NCBI RefSeq assembly: GCF_015265475.1
Contig: NZ_CP054493.1
Coordinates: 744,001-808,000, forward strand
Source of the DNA: Candidatus Sulfurimonas marisnigri
GTDB taxonomy: Bacteria; Campylobacterota; Campylobacteria; Campylobacterales; Sulfurimonadaceae
Direction of reading: 5' to 3'
DNA length: 64,000 nt
Below the pieces are notes generated by a model. That model was not told the origin of the DNA. It was given only the letters and a program-made list of their open reading frames with translations, and made no database searches. Position 1 is the first letter of the stretch. The number at the start of each line of letters is the position of its first letter. Below, one piece after another: positions 17,843 to 26,325 of the stretch. A program made the translations under genes and the position numbers.

Positions 17843-18849
17843 GAATATTTACAAATATTTTACTAGCACTGCTGGCTGTTACATTTATTGGGTGTAGTGC
17901 CGGTAAAGCGCCTCAGGCTCTACATGTAGAGAAACAACTTCCCAAGTGGTATTTAACTCCGCCCTCAAACAATGGAATCTCCCTTTACGGTGTCGGAGAG
18001 GGTATAAACAGAGAAGAATCAATAAAAAGTGCATTGGACAACCTTGTCTCGAAGCTGGGAATTACCATATCGTCTAATTATAATTCTACAACAAACACTA
18101 AAAAAGGGTACAGAGAGTATTTTACACAAGCAAGCAGTTCTGATATAAGCAGTGAAGTTAGTAAAATAAGAATTAGTAATTATGAAGTTATAGAGATACA
18201 TAAACAAAACTATAAGCACTTTATAACTCTTGTGCGTTCAGATAAAAAATTATTTATAAAAAATTTGATAACAACTTTAAATCAGAGATATAAAAAGATT
18301 GAAGATAAGCAAAAACATATAATTGATATGAATATACTAAGACGATATTCTTTTTTTAAAGAGTCGCAACAAACACTCTCTCAAACACATTCAACACTTT
18401 TGGTTCTTAACTCATTAGATAAAAACTTTGATGATTCTCCTTACTTAAAAATAATACAGACTATTAATAATGATTCTGATTTATTAATTAAAAACATGAG
18501 TATCTCTTTTTCAGCTTCTAAAGAATCTAGTGCATTTGTTAATTCTATAAAATCAGTTTTAAGTGAGACTAAAATAGCTATAAAACCAAACAGCCAAAAT
18601 GATAAAAACAATATTAACATTTCACTCTCACATAAATTAAACAAAGCTTTCTCTCATGGTTTTCATATTGCCAGAACATCTGTACTTATAGAGGTTAAAG
18701 ATAATAAAAAAAATATTATGCACAGTGAGCAAATAGATGCGGTTGGTCACTCGCCGCAAAGTGATGATATTGCTATGTCTGATTCTATTAAAAATTTCAA
18801 AGAAGAGATAGAAAAAAGGGATGTTTTAAAGATTCTTGGAGTCAATTAA
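17839..18849 (+). CDS. Second LPP20-family lipoprotein
   Basis: A 336-residue lipoprotein with lipobox TFIGC (Cys19). The first domain starts QLPKWYLTPPSNNGISLYGV, which parallels LPKWVDSDDTLRGVGSS of the LPP20 gene at 11158, and continues with EGINREESIKSALDNLVSKLG, the helix typical of the family. The C-terminal half is a Ser/Lys-rich alpha-beta region without a recognised domain. The ATGA overlap with the CsgG-like gene shows translational coupling. It ends the lipoprotein run about 70 bases before moxR. Confidence 0.72.
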   Translation: MRIFTNILLALLAVTFIGCSAGKAPQALHVEKQLPKWYLTPPSNNGISLYGVGEGINREESIKSALDNLVSKLGITISSNYNSTTNTKKGYREYFTQASSSDISSEVSKIRISNYEVIEIHKQNYKHFITLVRSDKKLFIKNLITTLNQRYKKIEDKQKHIIDMNILRRYSFFKESQQTLSQTHSTLLVLNSLDKNFDDSPYLKIIQTINNDSDLLIKNMSISFSASKESSAFVNSIKSVLSETKIAIKPNSQNDKNNINISLSHKLNKAFSHGFHIARTSVLIEVKDNKKNIMHSEQIDAVGHSPQSDDIAMSDSIKNFKEEIEKRDVLKILGVN

Positions 18850-18890
18850 AAAAGCAGTTTAACATTGCCATCCATTTACTCCCAATTCGT

Positions 18891-18896
18891 TATACT
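18891..18896 (+). promoter_or_regulatory. Possible -10 box of the moxR operon
   Basis: TATACT lies 24 bases before the moxR ATG, in the only gap (71 bases) between the lipoprotein run and moxR. The best upstream match, TTGCCA at 18865, is spaced 20 bases away, which is too far for an ideal -35. AAGG before the ATG is the ribosome site. Confidence 0.35.
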
Positions 18897-18920
18897 TCCC
18901 TAACTTTAACACAAGGTCAA

Positions 18921-19874
18921 ATGCTTATGATTTCTAAGATTGAGTTAATAAAAAAAGAAGTTTCTAAAGTAGTTGTAGGACAAGAGAAAATGATAGACTC
19001 TCTTCTTATAGCACTTTTATGCGATGGACATATACTTATAGAGGGTGTTCCAGGACTTGCAAAGACTACAACAGTAAATGCATTGGCACAAAGTTTAGGT
19101 CTTAACTTTAAACGTGCTCAGTTTACTCCGGACTTACTCCCATCAGATATACTTGGTGCAGAGATTTATGACCCACAAAACAACAGTTTTAAAATCAAAA
19201 AAGGTCCAATTTTTACAAACCTGTTATTAGCAGATGAGATTAACCGTGCTCCTGCAAAGGTGCAATCTGCTTTGCTAGAAGTTATGCAAGAGAAACAGGT
19301 TACTTTAGGTGATACTACTTTTAAAGTTGAACCTCCATTTTTTGTTATGGCTACTCAAAATCCAGTTGAGCAAGAGGGTGTTTACCAGCTTCCAGAAGCT
19401 CAACTAGACAGATTTATGCTAAAACTTATAGTTGATTATAATACAAAAAAAGAAGAACTAGAGATTGCAAGACGTATCTCAAGCGGAAACTTTGAATCTA
19501 TAAAAGCAGTAGTGACAAATGATGATTTATTAGAGATAAAAGAGGCTATAAAAAATATACATGTAGATGAAGAGGTCGAGGAGTACATGATAGAGCTTGT
19601 TAATGCAACTAGAAATCCTACCCTTTATGGTCTTGAAGATATAAAAGATTACATCCAGTTTGGTGCTTCACCTCGTGTCAGTATAGATATGTTTAAGGCA
19701 GTAAAAGCAATGGCATTTATGCGTGGGAAAGATTTTGTTACTCCTGTTGATGTGGCATACATTGCAAAAGAGCTTATGAGACATCGTATAGTTTTAACAT
19801 ATGAGGCAGAGGCTGAGGGTGTTACAACTGATGAGATTATTCAAAAAGTTTTAGAGACTGTAGCAATTCCGTAG
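18921..19874 (+). CDS. MoxR-family AAA+ ATPase
   Basis: The 317-residue AAA+ protein has Walker A EGVPGLAKTT, Walker B LLADEINRAP, sensor 1 ATQNPVEQEGVYQLPEAQLDRF and an arginine-containing C-terminal lid (FGASPRVSIDMFKAVKAMAF). MoxR ATPases act as chaperones with VWA-domain partners, which follow here (21140 and 22066). It opens a six-gene operon: DUF58 starts 8 bases after its stop. It is the only moxR in the window, so it may also serve the first Bat set at 6640-10068, which has none of its own. Confidence 0.92.
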   Translation: MLMISKIELIKKEVSKVVVGQEKMIDSLLIALLCDGHILIEGVPGLAKTTTVNALAQSLGLNFKRAQFTPDLLPSDILGAEIYDPQNNSFKIKKGPIFTNLLLADEINRAPAKVQSALLEVMQEKQVTLGDTTFKVEPPFFVMATQNPVEQEGVYQLPEAQLDRFMLKLIVDYNTKKEELEIARRISSGNFESIKAVVTNDDLLEIKEAIKNIHVDEEVEEYMIELVNATRNPTLYGLEDIKDYIQFGASPRVSIDMFKAVKAMAFMRGKDFVTPVDVAYIAKELMRHRIVLTYEAEAEGVTTDEIIQKVLETVAIP

Positions 19875-19881
19875 GTCTTAG

Positions 19882-20733
19882 ATGAGTAAGCTTTCTCCAT
19901 ACGGTTTATCCGTGCAAAAAATATTAGTTCGAGCAAGACGACAAGTCTTTAGCGAAATGGTCGGTAATAACCCTTCAATCTTTCAAGGCGAGGGGTATGA
20001 CTTCATAGAACTTCGTGAGTATATGCCAGGAGATGACATCCGTCATATCGACTGGAATATAACTGCTAAACTGCAGAAACCTTTTATTAAAATATTTCGT
20101 GAAGAGCGAGAGCTAAATATTGTTATAGTTTCTGTTTTAAACGGAAGTGTACATTTTGGTTCTAAAAAGTTTAAGCAAGAGAGTATTGCAGAAGTAGCTG
20201 CACTGCTTAGTTATTCAACTCTAAAAAATGGAGATTTACTTAGCTCATATATTTTTACTGACGAGATGATTTCTAGCTCAAAACCAAGCAAAAAACTCCA
20301 CCAGATTCAAAAAAGTGTAGAAGATATTTTAAGTTTTGATGCAATAAACAAAAAAGTAGATTTTAAAGTTATTGCAGACACTTTGTTTAAGAGACTAAAA
20401 AGAAAGTCACTAGTTTTAGTTATTGGTGACTATTTTGAGATTCCAGATTTTAAACTTTTGGCTAGAAAACATGAAGTTCTCTCCATAATTGTTAGAGATA
20501 GACTGGAAGAGAACCCGCCGGCTATGGGTTTTGCATCTTTAGTTGACCCTGAGAGCGGGGCTGTTTTAGAGGGAGATTTCAACTCTTCAAGTGTAAAGGC
20601 TTACAGCAAAAAAGTTCAGGCGCATGACCATAGACTCTATGACACTCTTAGAAAAGATCAAATTAGATTTTGTAAAATATATACTGACTCTCTTGCAGGT
20701 GTAGAACTTCGCAGATTGTTTGAGGGTAGGTAG
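19882..20733 (+). CDS. DUF58 protein of the MoxR operon
   Basis: A 283-residue DUF58 protein. The hallmark segment GDDIRHIDWNITAKLQKPFIKIFREERE is present, preceded by GEGYDFIELREYMPG. DUF58 proteins have a VWA-like fold and almost always lie next to moxR; their biochemistry is unknown. Unlike longer DUF58 proteins it has no N-terminal membrane helices. The next gene starts immediately after its stop. GGTCTTAG before the ATG is a weak ribosome site, so translation may depend on coupling to moxR. Confidence 0.88.
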   Translation: MSKLSPYGLSVQKILVRARRQVFSEMVGNNPSIFQGEGYDFIELREYMPGDDIRHIDWNITAKLQKPFIKIFREERELNIVIVSVLNGSVHFGSKKFKQESIAEVAALLSYSTLKNGDLLSSYIFTDEMISSSKPSKKLHQIQKSVEDILSFDAINKKVDFKVIADTLFKRLKRKSLVLVIGDYFEIPDFKLLARKHEVLSIIVRDRLEENPPAMGFASLVDPESGAVLEGDFNSSSVKAYSKKVQAHDHRLYDTLRKDQIRFCKIYTDSLAGVELRRLFEGR

Positions 20734-21147
20734 ATGCAAGCACAACAAGCTCAAAGTTATGACATTCCTCTACACGATATTAAGACCATAGTTGATGTTC
20801 CTGAGTACTCTTTATACTATCTTTTAGGTGTAAGTTCTGTTGTGCTTATTGTTCTGTTTTTAGGGTTGTACCTTTTATACATGTGGAATAAAAAACGAAA
20901 AGCTTTTAATATCAAAAAAGAGCACTACAGACTCCTTCATGAACTAGATTTAAGCGATACAAAACATAGTGCCTATGCCATTACAAGTTATGGTCTGACA
21001 TTTAAAGATGATAGTCCAAGGCATCAGGAGATGTATACAAATATAACCAACAGACTTGAAGTTTATAAATACAAAAAACATGTTGATGAATTTGATAGTG
21101 AAATGCTAGGTTATATAGAACTATACAAGGGTATGATTGATGTTTGA
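20734..21147 (+). CDS. Small membrane protein, DUF4381-like
   Basis: This 137-residue protein has the DUF4381 layout: an N-terminal amphipathic stretch (DIPLHDIKTIVDVPEYSLYY), one membrane helix near residues 28-50, and a soluble helical domain (KKEHYRLLHELDLSDTKHSAYAITSYG). DUF4381 genes lie between DUF58 and the VWA genes in many Bat operons. It begins directly after the DUF58 stop and overlaps the BatA gene by 8 bases. The family label is from gene order and layout rather than a strong motif. Confidence 0.65.
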   Translation: MQAQQAQSYDIPLHDIKTIVDVPEYSLYYLLGVSSVVLIVLFLGLYLLYMWNKKRKAFNIKKEHYRLLHELDLSDTKHSAYAITSYGLTFKDDSPRHQEMYTNITNRLEVYKYKKHVDEFDSEMLGYIELYKGMIDV

Positions 21148-22069
21148 AGGACTTTATTTTGAGTTCCCATATCTGATTTTAATACTCTTTTTTTTCATAG
21201 TCTGTGCGAGAGTGTGCAAGATGAAAATCCCCTCTATATATTTTCCACATACAGGCAGTTTTTTAAAGAGTTCTGTTTCAGCTTCTAAGCCTCTTTTGTT
21301 TCTTAAATGGCTTGGAATTCTTATGATGATTATAGCTCTTATGTCTCCTGTAAAAGATGAGCCTTATGAGCTTGAGCCAAAAGAGGGGTATGAGATTGCT
21401 CTGATTTTAGATGCTTCTCAATCTATGCAAGCTAGAGGATTTGACGTAAACAACCCTGCTCTTACCAGATTTGACGCAGTAAAAGAGATAGTTAGTGACT
21501 TTATAAATCAGAGAAAAAGTGACAACATAGGTCTTGTTGTGTTTGGAGCATACTCCTTTATAGCATCACCGCTAACTTATGATGAAAATATTTTAAATAA
21601 AATAGTCTCTCAACTCTACATAGGAATGGCCGGGAAATATACAGCGTTAAACACATCTTTGGCTCAAGGTGTAAACCTTTTGAAGATGAGTAAATCTAAA
21701 AGCAAGGTGGCAATTTTACTCACTGATGGATACAGTACACAAGAGATAGATAAGATTCCGCTAGATATTGCTCTTGAGATGGCAAAAAAAGAGGGTGTAA
21801 AAGTTTACCCAATCGGAATTGGAAATTCTAACGAGTACAACCAAAATGTTTTACTAAAAATTGCCAAGGAGACTAGCGGAGTTGCATTTGGAGCTTCTAG
21901 TGCTGCGGAGTTAAAAGCTGTGTATAAAAAGATTGATGAACTTGAAAAATCAGAGATCAAGAGTGAAAGTTTTACCTATATAAACTACTACTTTATGTTT
22001 CCTCTGTTTATCTCACTAATATCTTTAATGCTATATATATTTATAAGAAACAAAAGGGGATATGCATGA
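21140..22069 (+). CDS. batA: VWA-domain membrane protein, BatA (second Bat cluster)
   Basis: A 309-residue BatA protein with two N-terminal membrane helices, a VWA domain with MIDAS DASQSMQAR and LLTDGYSTQE, and a C-terminal helix (FMFPLFISLISLMLYIFI). The ATG at 21140 follows an in-frame TTG at 21137; ATG is preferred. It is clearly paralogous to the protein at 6640: both share RFDAVKEI/RFEITKII, the phrase SDNIGLVVFGAYSFIASPLTY/SDNIGVVLYGDFAFIASPITY (compared in halves) and GMAGKYTA/GMAGQNTA. It overlaps the following gene by four bases. Confidence 0.88.
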   Translation: MFEGLYFEFPYLILILFFFIVCARVCKMKIPSIYFPHTGSFLKSSVSASKPLLFLKWLGILMMIIALMSPVKDEPYELEPKEGYEIALILDASQSMQARGFDVNNPALTRFDAVKEIVSDFINQRKSDNIGLVVFGAYSFIASPLTYDENILNKIVSQLYIGMAGKYTALNTSLAQGVNLLKMSKSKSKVAILLTDGYSTQEIDKIPLDIALEMAKKEGVKVYPIGIGNSNEYNQNVLLKIAKETSGVAFGASSAAELKAVYKKIDELEKSEIKSESFTYINYYFMFPLFISLISLMLYIFIRNKRGYA

Positions 22070-23961
22070 GTTTTTTACACCCTGAATTTTTATACTACAT
22101 GTTGCCGCCGTTATTTATACTTTTTGCTCTACTTCTTACACAAAAGGAATCTCAAGCAGAGTACTTTAGTGAAGAGGTAATGAGTAAATTACGCGTAAGT
22201 GCAAACACGCTTACTTTAAAAGCAAGAAATGCTCTGTTTTTACTTATGGGAGTGTTTATGATTTTGGCACTTGCTCAGCCTGTTATAAAAGAGGGGACAG
22301 TAGAAGTTAAAGCTAAGAGTGCAGATATAATGATAGCACTTGATATATCTGACTCAATGTTGGCTACCGATGTCTATCCAAATCGTTTAGAGGCGGCAAA
22401 ACAAAAGGCACTTGCTCTTTTAGATGAAACACCAAATGAGAGGATAGGAATAGTAGCATTTGCCAAGAACTCATACCTTGTCTCACCTCTGAGTTTTGAT
22501 ACAGGCGCTGTTGCTTTTTTACTTCGTCAACTAGACACTACCTCTATAACAGAAAAGGGGACTGACTTTTTATCTGTTATTGATATTGTAAGCAAGTCAC
22601 AAAAAGAGCAAAAGAAAAAGTACCTTTTAATACTGAGTGACGGTGGAGATAAAAGTGATTTCTCAGAGGAGATAGAGCTGGCCAAAGAACAGGGTGTAAC
22701 GGTTTTTATTTTAGGTATCGCAACTAAAAAAGGTGCTCCTATTAAACTTAGTGATGGCAATTTTATAAAACACAACGGAGACATAATCATCTCAAAACTA
22801 AATGAAAATATTATAGATTTAGCAACAAAGACAGGCGGAGTTTACATACAAAGTTCTACATCATCTAATGATATAAAAACAATGCTCAGAGAGATAACAA
22901 ATATTAGTGATGAAAAAGAGTTAAAGAGTGAAGAGATTCAAAGGTTTATACCTCTGTTTTACTACCCTGTGGCAATAGCACTTATAATTTTACTGATTGC
23001 AACAAGTTCAATAAGCAAGAGGCAAAAGTCAAGTCTGCCGTCAGTTTTCGTTCTTTTTATACTGCTGTTTTCAAATCTACATGTAGAAGCTGGGATGCTT
23101 GATTTTATGGAACTTAACAAAGCAAAAGAGGCTTATGAGAAGGGTGATTTTGAGAACTCTGCAAAACTTTATGAAGAGTATGCAAAAGAGAGTGGAAGCG
23201 GTGAGGGGTATTATAATTCAGGTAACGCTTACTATAAACAAAAAAAATACAAAGAGGCATTACAAGCTTATAAAAAAGCAACTTTTGACACTCCAGATGG
23301 CAGAGCAAAGAACTTTTCAAACATTGGAAATGCTTATGTAAAAGAAGCTTCACAAGCTTCTCTTGAAAAAGCTGTTGAGGCTTATGAAAAATCTTTAGAA
23401 ATAAGTGAAGATAAAAATACAAGAGAGAATCTAGAAGCAGTTAAGAAGCTTATAGAAAAACAAAAACAAGATTCTAAAGAGGATAAAAAAGAAGATAGTG
23501 ACAAAAAAGAGCAAGACAAAAAAGATAAAGATTCAAAAGATAATGATAAGAAAGATGGTGATAAGAAAGATGGTGATAAAAAAGAGTCTGAAGATAAACA
23601 AAAAAAAGAGTCAGATGAGAAAGATGAAAACAAAGAGGAAAAAGATAGTTCAAAAAGTGAAAAGTCAAAAGATAAGCAAAAAAATAAAGATGATATGAAA
23701 AGCAAAGAAGAGGATGAGAAAAAAGAGAAAGAGAAGAGTGAAAGAGGGAGTGAAGAGAAGAAAAAAGATGATTTAAAAGAGTTGGAGAAAGATAAAAGTG
23801 AGGACTCTAAAAGTACAGCTAAAGAGTTAAACAAATCAAAAATGAGTGATGCTGAGGAGCAGAAGTGGATGCAACAGCTTAATACAGACAGCAATACATA
23901 CTTGTATCAGCTAAATAAAGAAAAACCAAAAAACAGCGACTCAGATGAAAAGCCTTGGTAA
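22066..23961 (+). CDS. VWA and TPR protein with long charged tail, BatB/BatC fusion (second Bat cluster)
   Basis: A 631-residue protein: two membrane helices, VWA domain with MIDAS DISDSMLATD and LILSDGGDKSD, a third helix near residue 310, then TPR units (YYNSGNAYYKQKKYKEALQAYKKAT). Residues 465-578 or so are almost only Lys, Asp, Glu, Ser, including the tandem KKDGDKKDGDKK. The chain ends in KPW. It starts within the ATGA overlap. The paralogue at 7560 has the same order but a short tail. The charged segment could vary in length by repeat slippage, as the DNA there is made of short AAAGATG-like units. Confidence 0.88.
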   Translation: MSFLHPEFLYYMLPPLFILFALLLTQKESQAEYFSEEVMSKLRVSANTLTLKARNALFLLMGVFMILALAQPVIKEGTVEVKAKSADIMIALDISDSMLATDVYPNRLEAAKQKALALLDETPNERIGIVAFAKNSYLVSPLSFDTGAVAFLLRQLDTTSITEKGTDFLSVIDIVSKSQKEQKKKYLLILSDGGDKSDFSEEIELAKEQGVTVFILGIATKKGAPIKLSDGNFIKHNGDIIISKLNENIIDLATKTGGVYIQSSTSSNDIKTMLREITNISDEKELKSEEIQRFIPLFYYPVAIALIILLIATSSISKRQKSSLPSVFVLFILLFSNLHVEAGMLDFMELNKAKEAYEKGDFENSAKLYEEYAKESGSGEGYYNSGNAYYKQKKYKEALQAYKKATFDTPDGRAKNFSNIGNAYVKEASQASLEKAVEAYEKSLEISEDKNTRENLEAVKKLIEKQKQDSKEDKKEDSDKKEQDKKDKDSKDNDKKDGDKKDGDKKESEDKQKKESDEKDENKEEKDSSKSEKSKDKQKNKDDMKSKEEDEKKEKEKSERGSEEKKKDDLKELEKDKSEDSKSTAKELNKSKMSDAEEQKWMQQLNTDSNTYLYQLNKEKPKNSDSDEKPW

Positions 23962-23985
23962 AAAAAACAAATACAAGAGGAAAAA

Positions 23986-25398
23986 ATGAACAATATATTT
24001 AAAATACTATTTTTATTACTAATAATTACAAATATAGCATATGCGGCGGTCACAGCAAGGGTAGATTCAAAAACTGTAGAACTCGGAGAGACGGTTACTT
24101 ACTCTTTAAATGTATCAGGTGAGAATATTGTAAGACCTGTTATTCAAAGATTATGTGACACAGACGTAATATCTACAAGCTCTCAAACAAGTGTGCAGAT
24201 AATAAATGGAGATGTTAAAAAAAGCTATATACTAAGTTATAAATTCTTACCACTAAAGAGCTGTACGATAGAGCCCATAAAGGTTGAAATTAATTCTAAA
24301 ACAGAGTTGAGTAATGCAGTAAGTGTAGAGGTTAAGCCGGTAACTGCAGCAAAAGATTCAGACTTTTCGCTAAGACTTAGCAGTGAGAAGCAAGAGTTGT
24401 TTGTTGGTGAAACATTTGATTTAACTTTAACCTTTAAACAAAAGAGAGACTCTGGTGCAGTAGATAGTGAATTTTTACCACCTAAGCTAAATGGATTTTG
24501 GATAAAAAATGAGTCTAAACCACTTAGCCATCAAGAGGGAAAATACACTATTACCAAACTCACATACACAATGGCTGCTCAAAGAGATGGTAAGTTAAAT
24601 ATTCCAAAGGCTCAGATGCGTATAGCTTCAAGAGGTAGTAAAACTGACATATGGGGTGCTTGGGCTCCTTCAATAAAATGGAAAACATATTTCTCAAATG
24701 AGTTGGAGTTAAATATAAAACCGCTTCCTGCTGGAGTAAATTTGGTTGGCGACTTTACTATATCAACAACAGTTGATAAAAAAGAGGTAAATGCCAATGA
24801 GGCTGTAAATATAACTATAAAGGTTTTAGGAGCAGGTAATTTAGAAGATATAAAAAGCTTTAAGCCGTCCATAGATGGTGTTAGTGTCTTTGATGAAAAA
24901 ATATCTATTGAAGGTAACTTACTAACTCAAAAGATAGCATTTGTAGCAGAGAGGGACTTTATTATACCATCATTTAATCTGAAATTCTTTAATCCAAAGA
25001 CGCAAGAGGTAAAGAGTATTGTTTCAGATGAGATAAGTATAAAAGTTAAAAATGCAAAATTAGAAGAAGAGTTAAATATACAAAGAGAACAGAAGCCTGT
25101 TGTTGTACCACAAGTTATTGCTGAAAATGATATATTTACTCTAGTTGTTACTTTTTTAATAGGTCTTACATGTGGAGTATTGATAATTCTGTTTAAGCCA
25201 TTTAAACTATTTAAAAAAGAGAAAACTTTATCCATAAAAGAGCCGAAAGTTCTTTTGATGAAATTACTACCGTATAAAGATGATGCAGAGGTTAAGGATA
25301 TAGTTGATATTTTAGAGAAAAACATCTACTCAGGAGAGAAGTTAGATTTAGATAAAAAAGCTTTAAAAGAGCTTCTTAAGAGGTGTAAAATAGACTAA
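23986..25398 (+). CDS. batD: BatD-like protein (second Bat cluster)
   Basis: A 470-residue BatD protein with a signal peptide (IFKILFLLLIITNIAYAAVT), beta-rich repeats (ARVDSKTVELGETVTYSLNVSG, KQELFVGETFDLTLTF), the late IKVLGAGNLEDIKSFKP motif and a membrane helix near residue 390 before a basic cytoplasmic tail. The protein is the last gene of the moxR operon, 24 bases after the VWA/TPR gene. Its stop overlaps the tyrA stop by four bases (convergent), so no terminator separates them. Confidence 0.85.
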   Translation: MNNIFKILFLLLIITNIAYAAVTARVDSKTVELGETVTYSLNVSGENIVRPVIQRLCDTDVISTSSQTSVQIINGDVKKSYILSYKFLPLKSCTIEPIKVEINSKTELSNAVSVEVKPVTAAKDSDFSLRLSSEKQELFVGETFDLTLTFKQKRDSGAVDSEFLPPKLNGFWIKNESKPLSHQEGKYTITKLTYTMAAQRDGKLNIPKAQMRIASRGSKTDIWGAWAPSIKWKTYFSNELELNIKPLPAGVNLVGDFTISTTVDKKEVNANEAVNITIKVLGAGNLEDIKSFKPSIDGVSVFDEKISIEGNLLTQKIAFVAERDFIIPSFNLKFFNPKTQEVKSIVSDEISIKVKNAKLEEELNIQREQKPVVVPQVIAENDIFTLVVTFLIGLTCGVLIILFKPFKLFKKEKTLSIKEPKVLLMKLLPYKDDAEVKDIVDILEKNIYSGEKLDLDKKALKELLKRCKID

Positions 25399-26225
25399 TC
25401 TAAAACATCATGAAGTCTATTCCCACTCTTGATGTTATTATGTACCTCACTCCAGTTGTCATCTTCTATATTTTTTTTAAGAAGTTTTAGCTCATCTTCA
25501 AAAAGTCCTATGGCCTCAAGTAGGTTTGATTTATTCTGTCTGAAAATATCTTCCCACATATTTGCTGAACTTTTTGCTAAGCGGCTCATAGAACGAAAAC
25601 CACCAGCTGCAAGGGCTAGAATGTTGTGTTTATTCTCTTGGTTCATAACTGTATTTGCAATTGAGTAAGAGATGGCATGCGGCATATGTGATATAAATGC
25701 AGCATGTCTGTCATGTTCTTCAGCATCCATAAAATATTTTTTCATTTTCAGTTCTTTAAATATTTTTTTGGCTACTTTAGTCTGTGTCTCTCCACTATTT
25801 TTCAAATCGCATAAAACGACAACCTGATTTTCATAAAGACCTTCAATCGCTGCATGTGGTCCAAAGTTCTCTGTTCCGGTCATTGGATGAGCTGCTACAA
25901 AATTTTCTCTTATCTCAGCTGGTATAGAGGAGACAATTTTAGCTTTTGTACTTCCCAAGTCTATTATCGTTGTGTCTTTTGAGACATCACGGAGCTTTTG
26001 CAATGCTGAGATTACTCCATCAACAGGAATTGCGAGAAATATTACATCATAACTTTTTATATCATCAAACTCTATAATTTTTTCAACCAAGCCGAGTTCT
26101 AATGCATCTTTTTGGTGGATTGGATTGTGGTCACTTCCAACAATGCTTTTAATGAAATCTAATTTTTTTAAACTAAGGGCAAGTGAGCCACCCATAAGCC
26201 CTAACCCTACTATTGCTACATTCAT
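25395..26225 (-). CDS. tyrA: Prephenate dehydrogenase
   Basis: A 276-residue NAD(P)-dependent dehydrogenase that oxidatively decarboxylates prephenate to 4-hydroxyphenylpyruvate for tyrosine synthesis. The nucleotide-binding GLGLMGGSLA opens the chain, DLGSTKAKI and AAHPMTGTE form the catalytic region with His and the HMPHAISYSIA helix typical of TyrA. It is a stand-alone enzyme with no chorismate mutase or ACT domain. It is encoded alone on the reverse strand between the Bat operon and bamA, divergent from bamA with about 100 bases between the starts. Confidence 0.93.
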   Translation of the reverse strand: MNVAIVGLGLMGGSLALSLKKLDFIKSIVGSDHNPIHQKDALELGLVEKIIEFDDIKSYDVIFLAIPVDGVISALQKLRDVSKDTTIIDLGSTKAKIVSSIPAEIRENFVAAHPMTGTENFGPHAAIEGLYENQVVVLCDLKNSGETQTKVAKKIFKELKMKKYFMDAEEHDRHAAFISHMPHAISYSIANTVMNQENKHNILALAAGGFRSMSRLAKSSANMWEDIFRQNKSNLLEAIGLFEDELKLLKKNIEDDNWSEVHNNIKSGNRLHDVLD

Positions 26226-26265
26226 ATCAATTCTTTTATTTTATTTGTCAAATTATACAAAGTTT

Positions 26266-26295
26266 ACTTGACATTAACCTCATAAAAGGTAAAAT
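26266..26295 (+). promoter_or_regulatory. Sigma-70-type promoter of bamA
   Basis: TTGACA at 26266-26271 and TAAAAT at 26290-26295 are separated by 18 bases, about 30 bases before the bamA ATG. It is the best -35/-10 pair in the window. Confidence 0.6.
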
Positions 26296-26325
26296 CCCTT
26301 CTTATTTTATAACTATGGAACCTTA

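Noticed and set aside
23382-23894. Leftward 170-codon Ser/Phe-rich frame
   Set aside because: It is the complement of the Lys/Asp/Glu-rich tail of the VWA/TPR protein.
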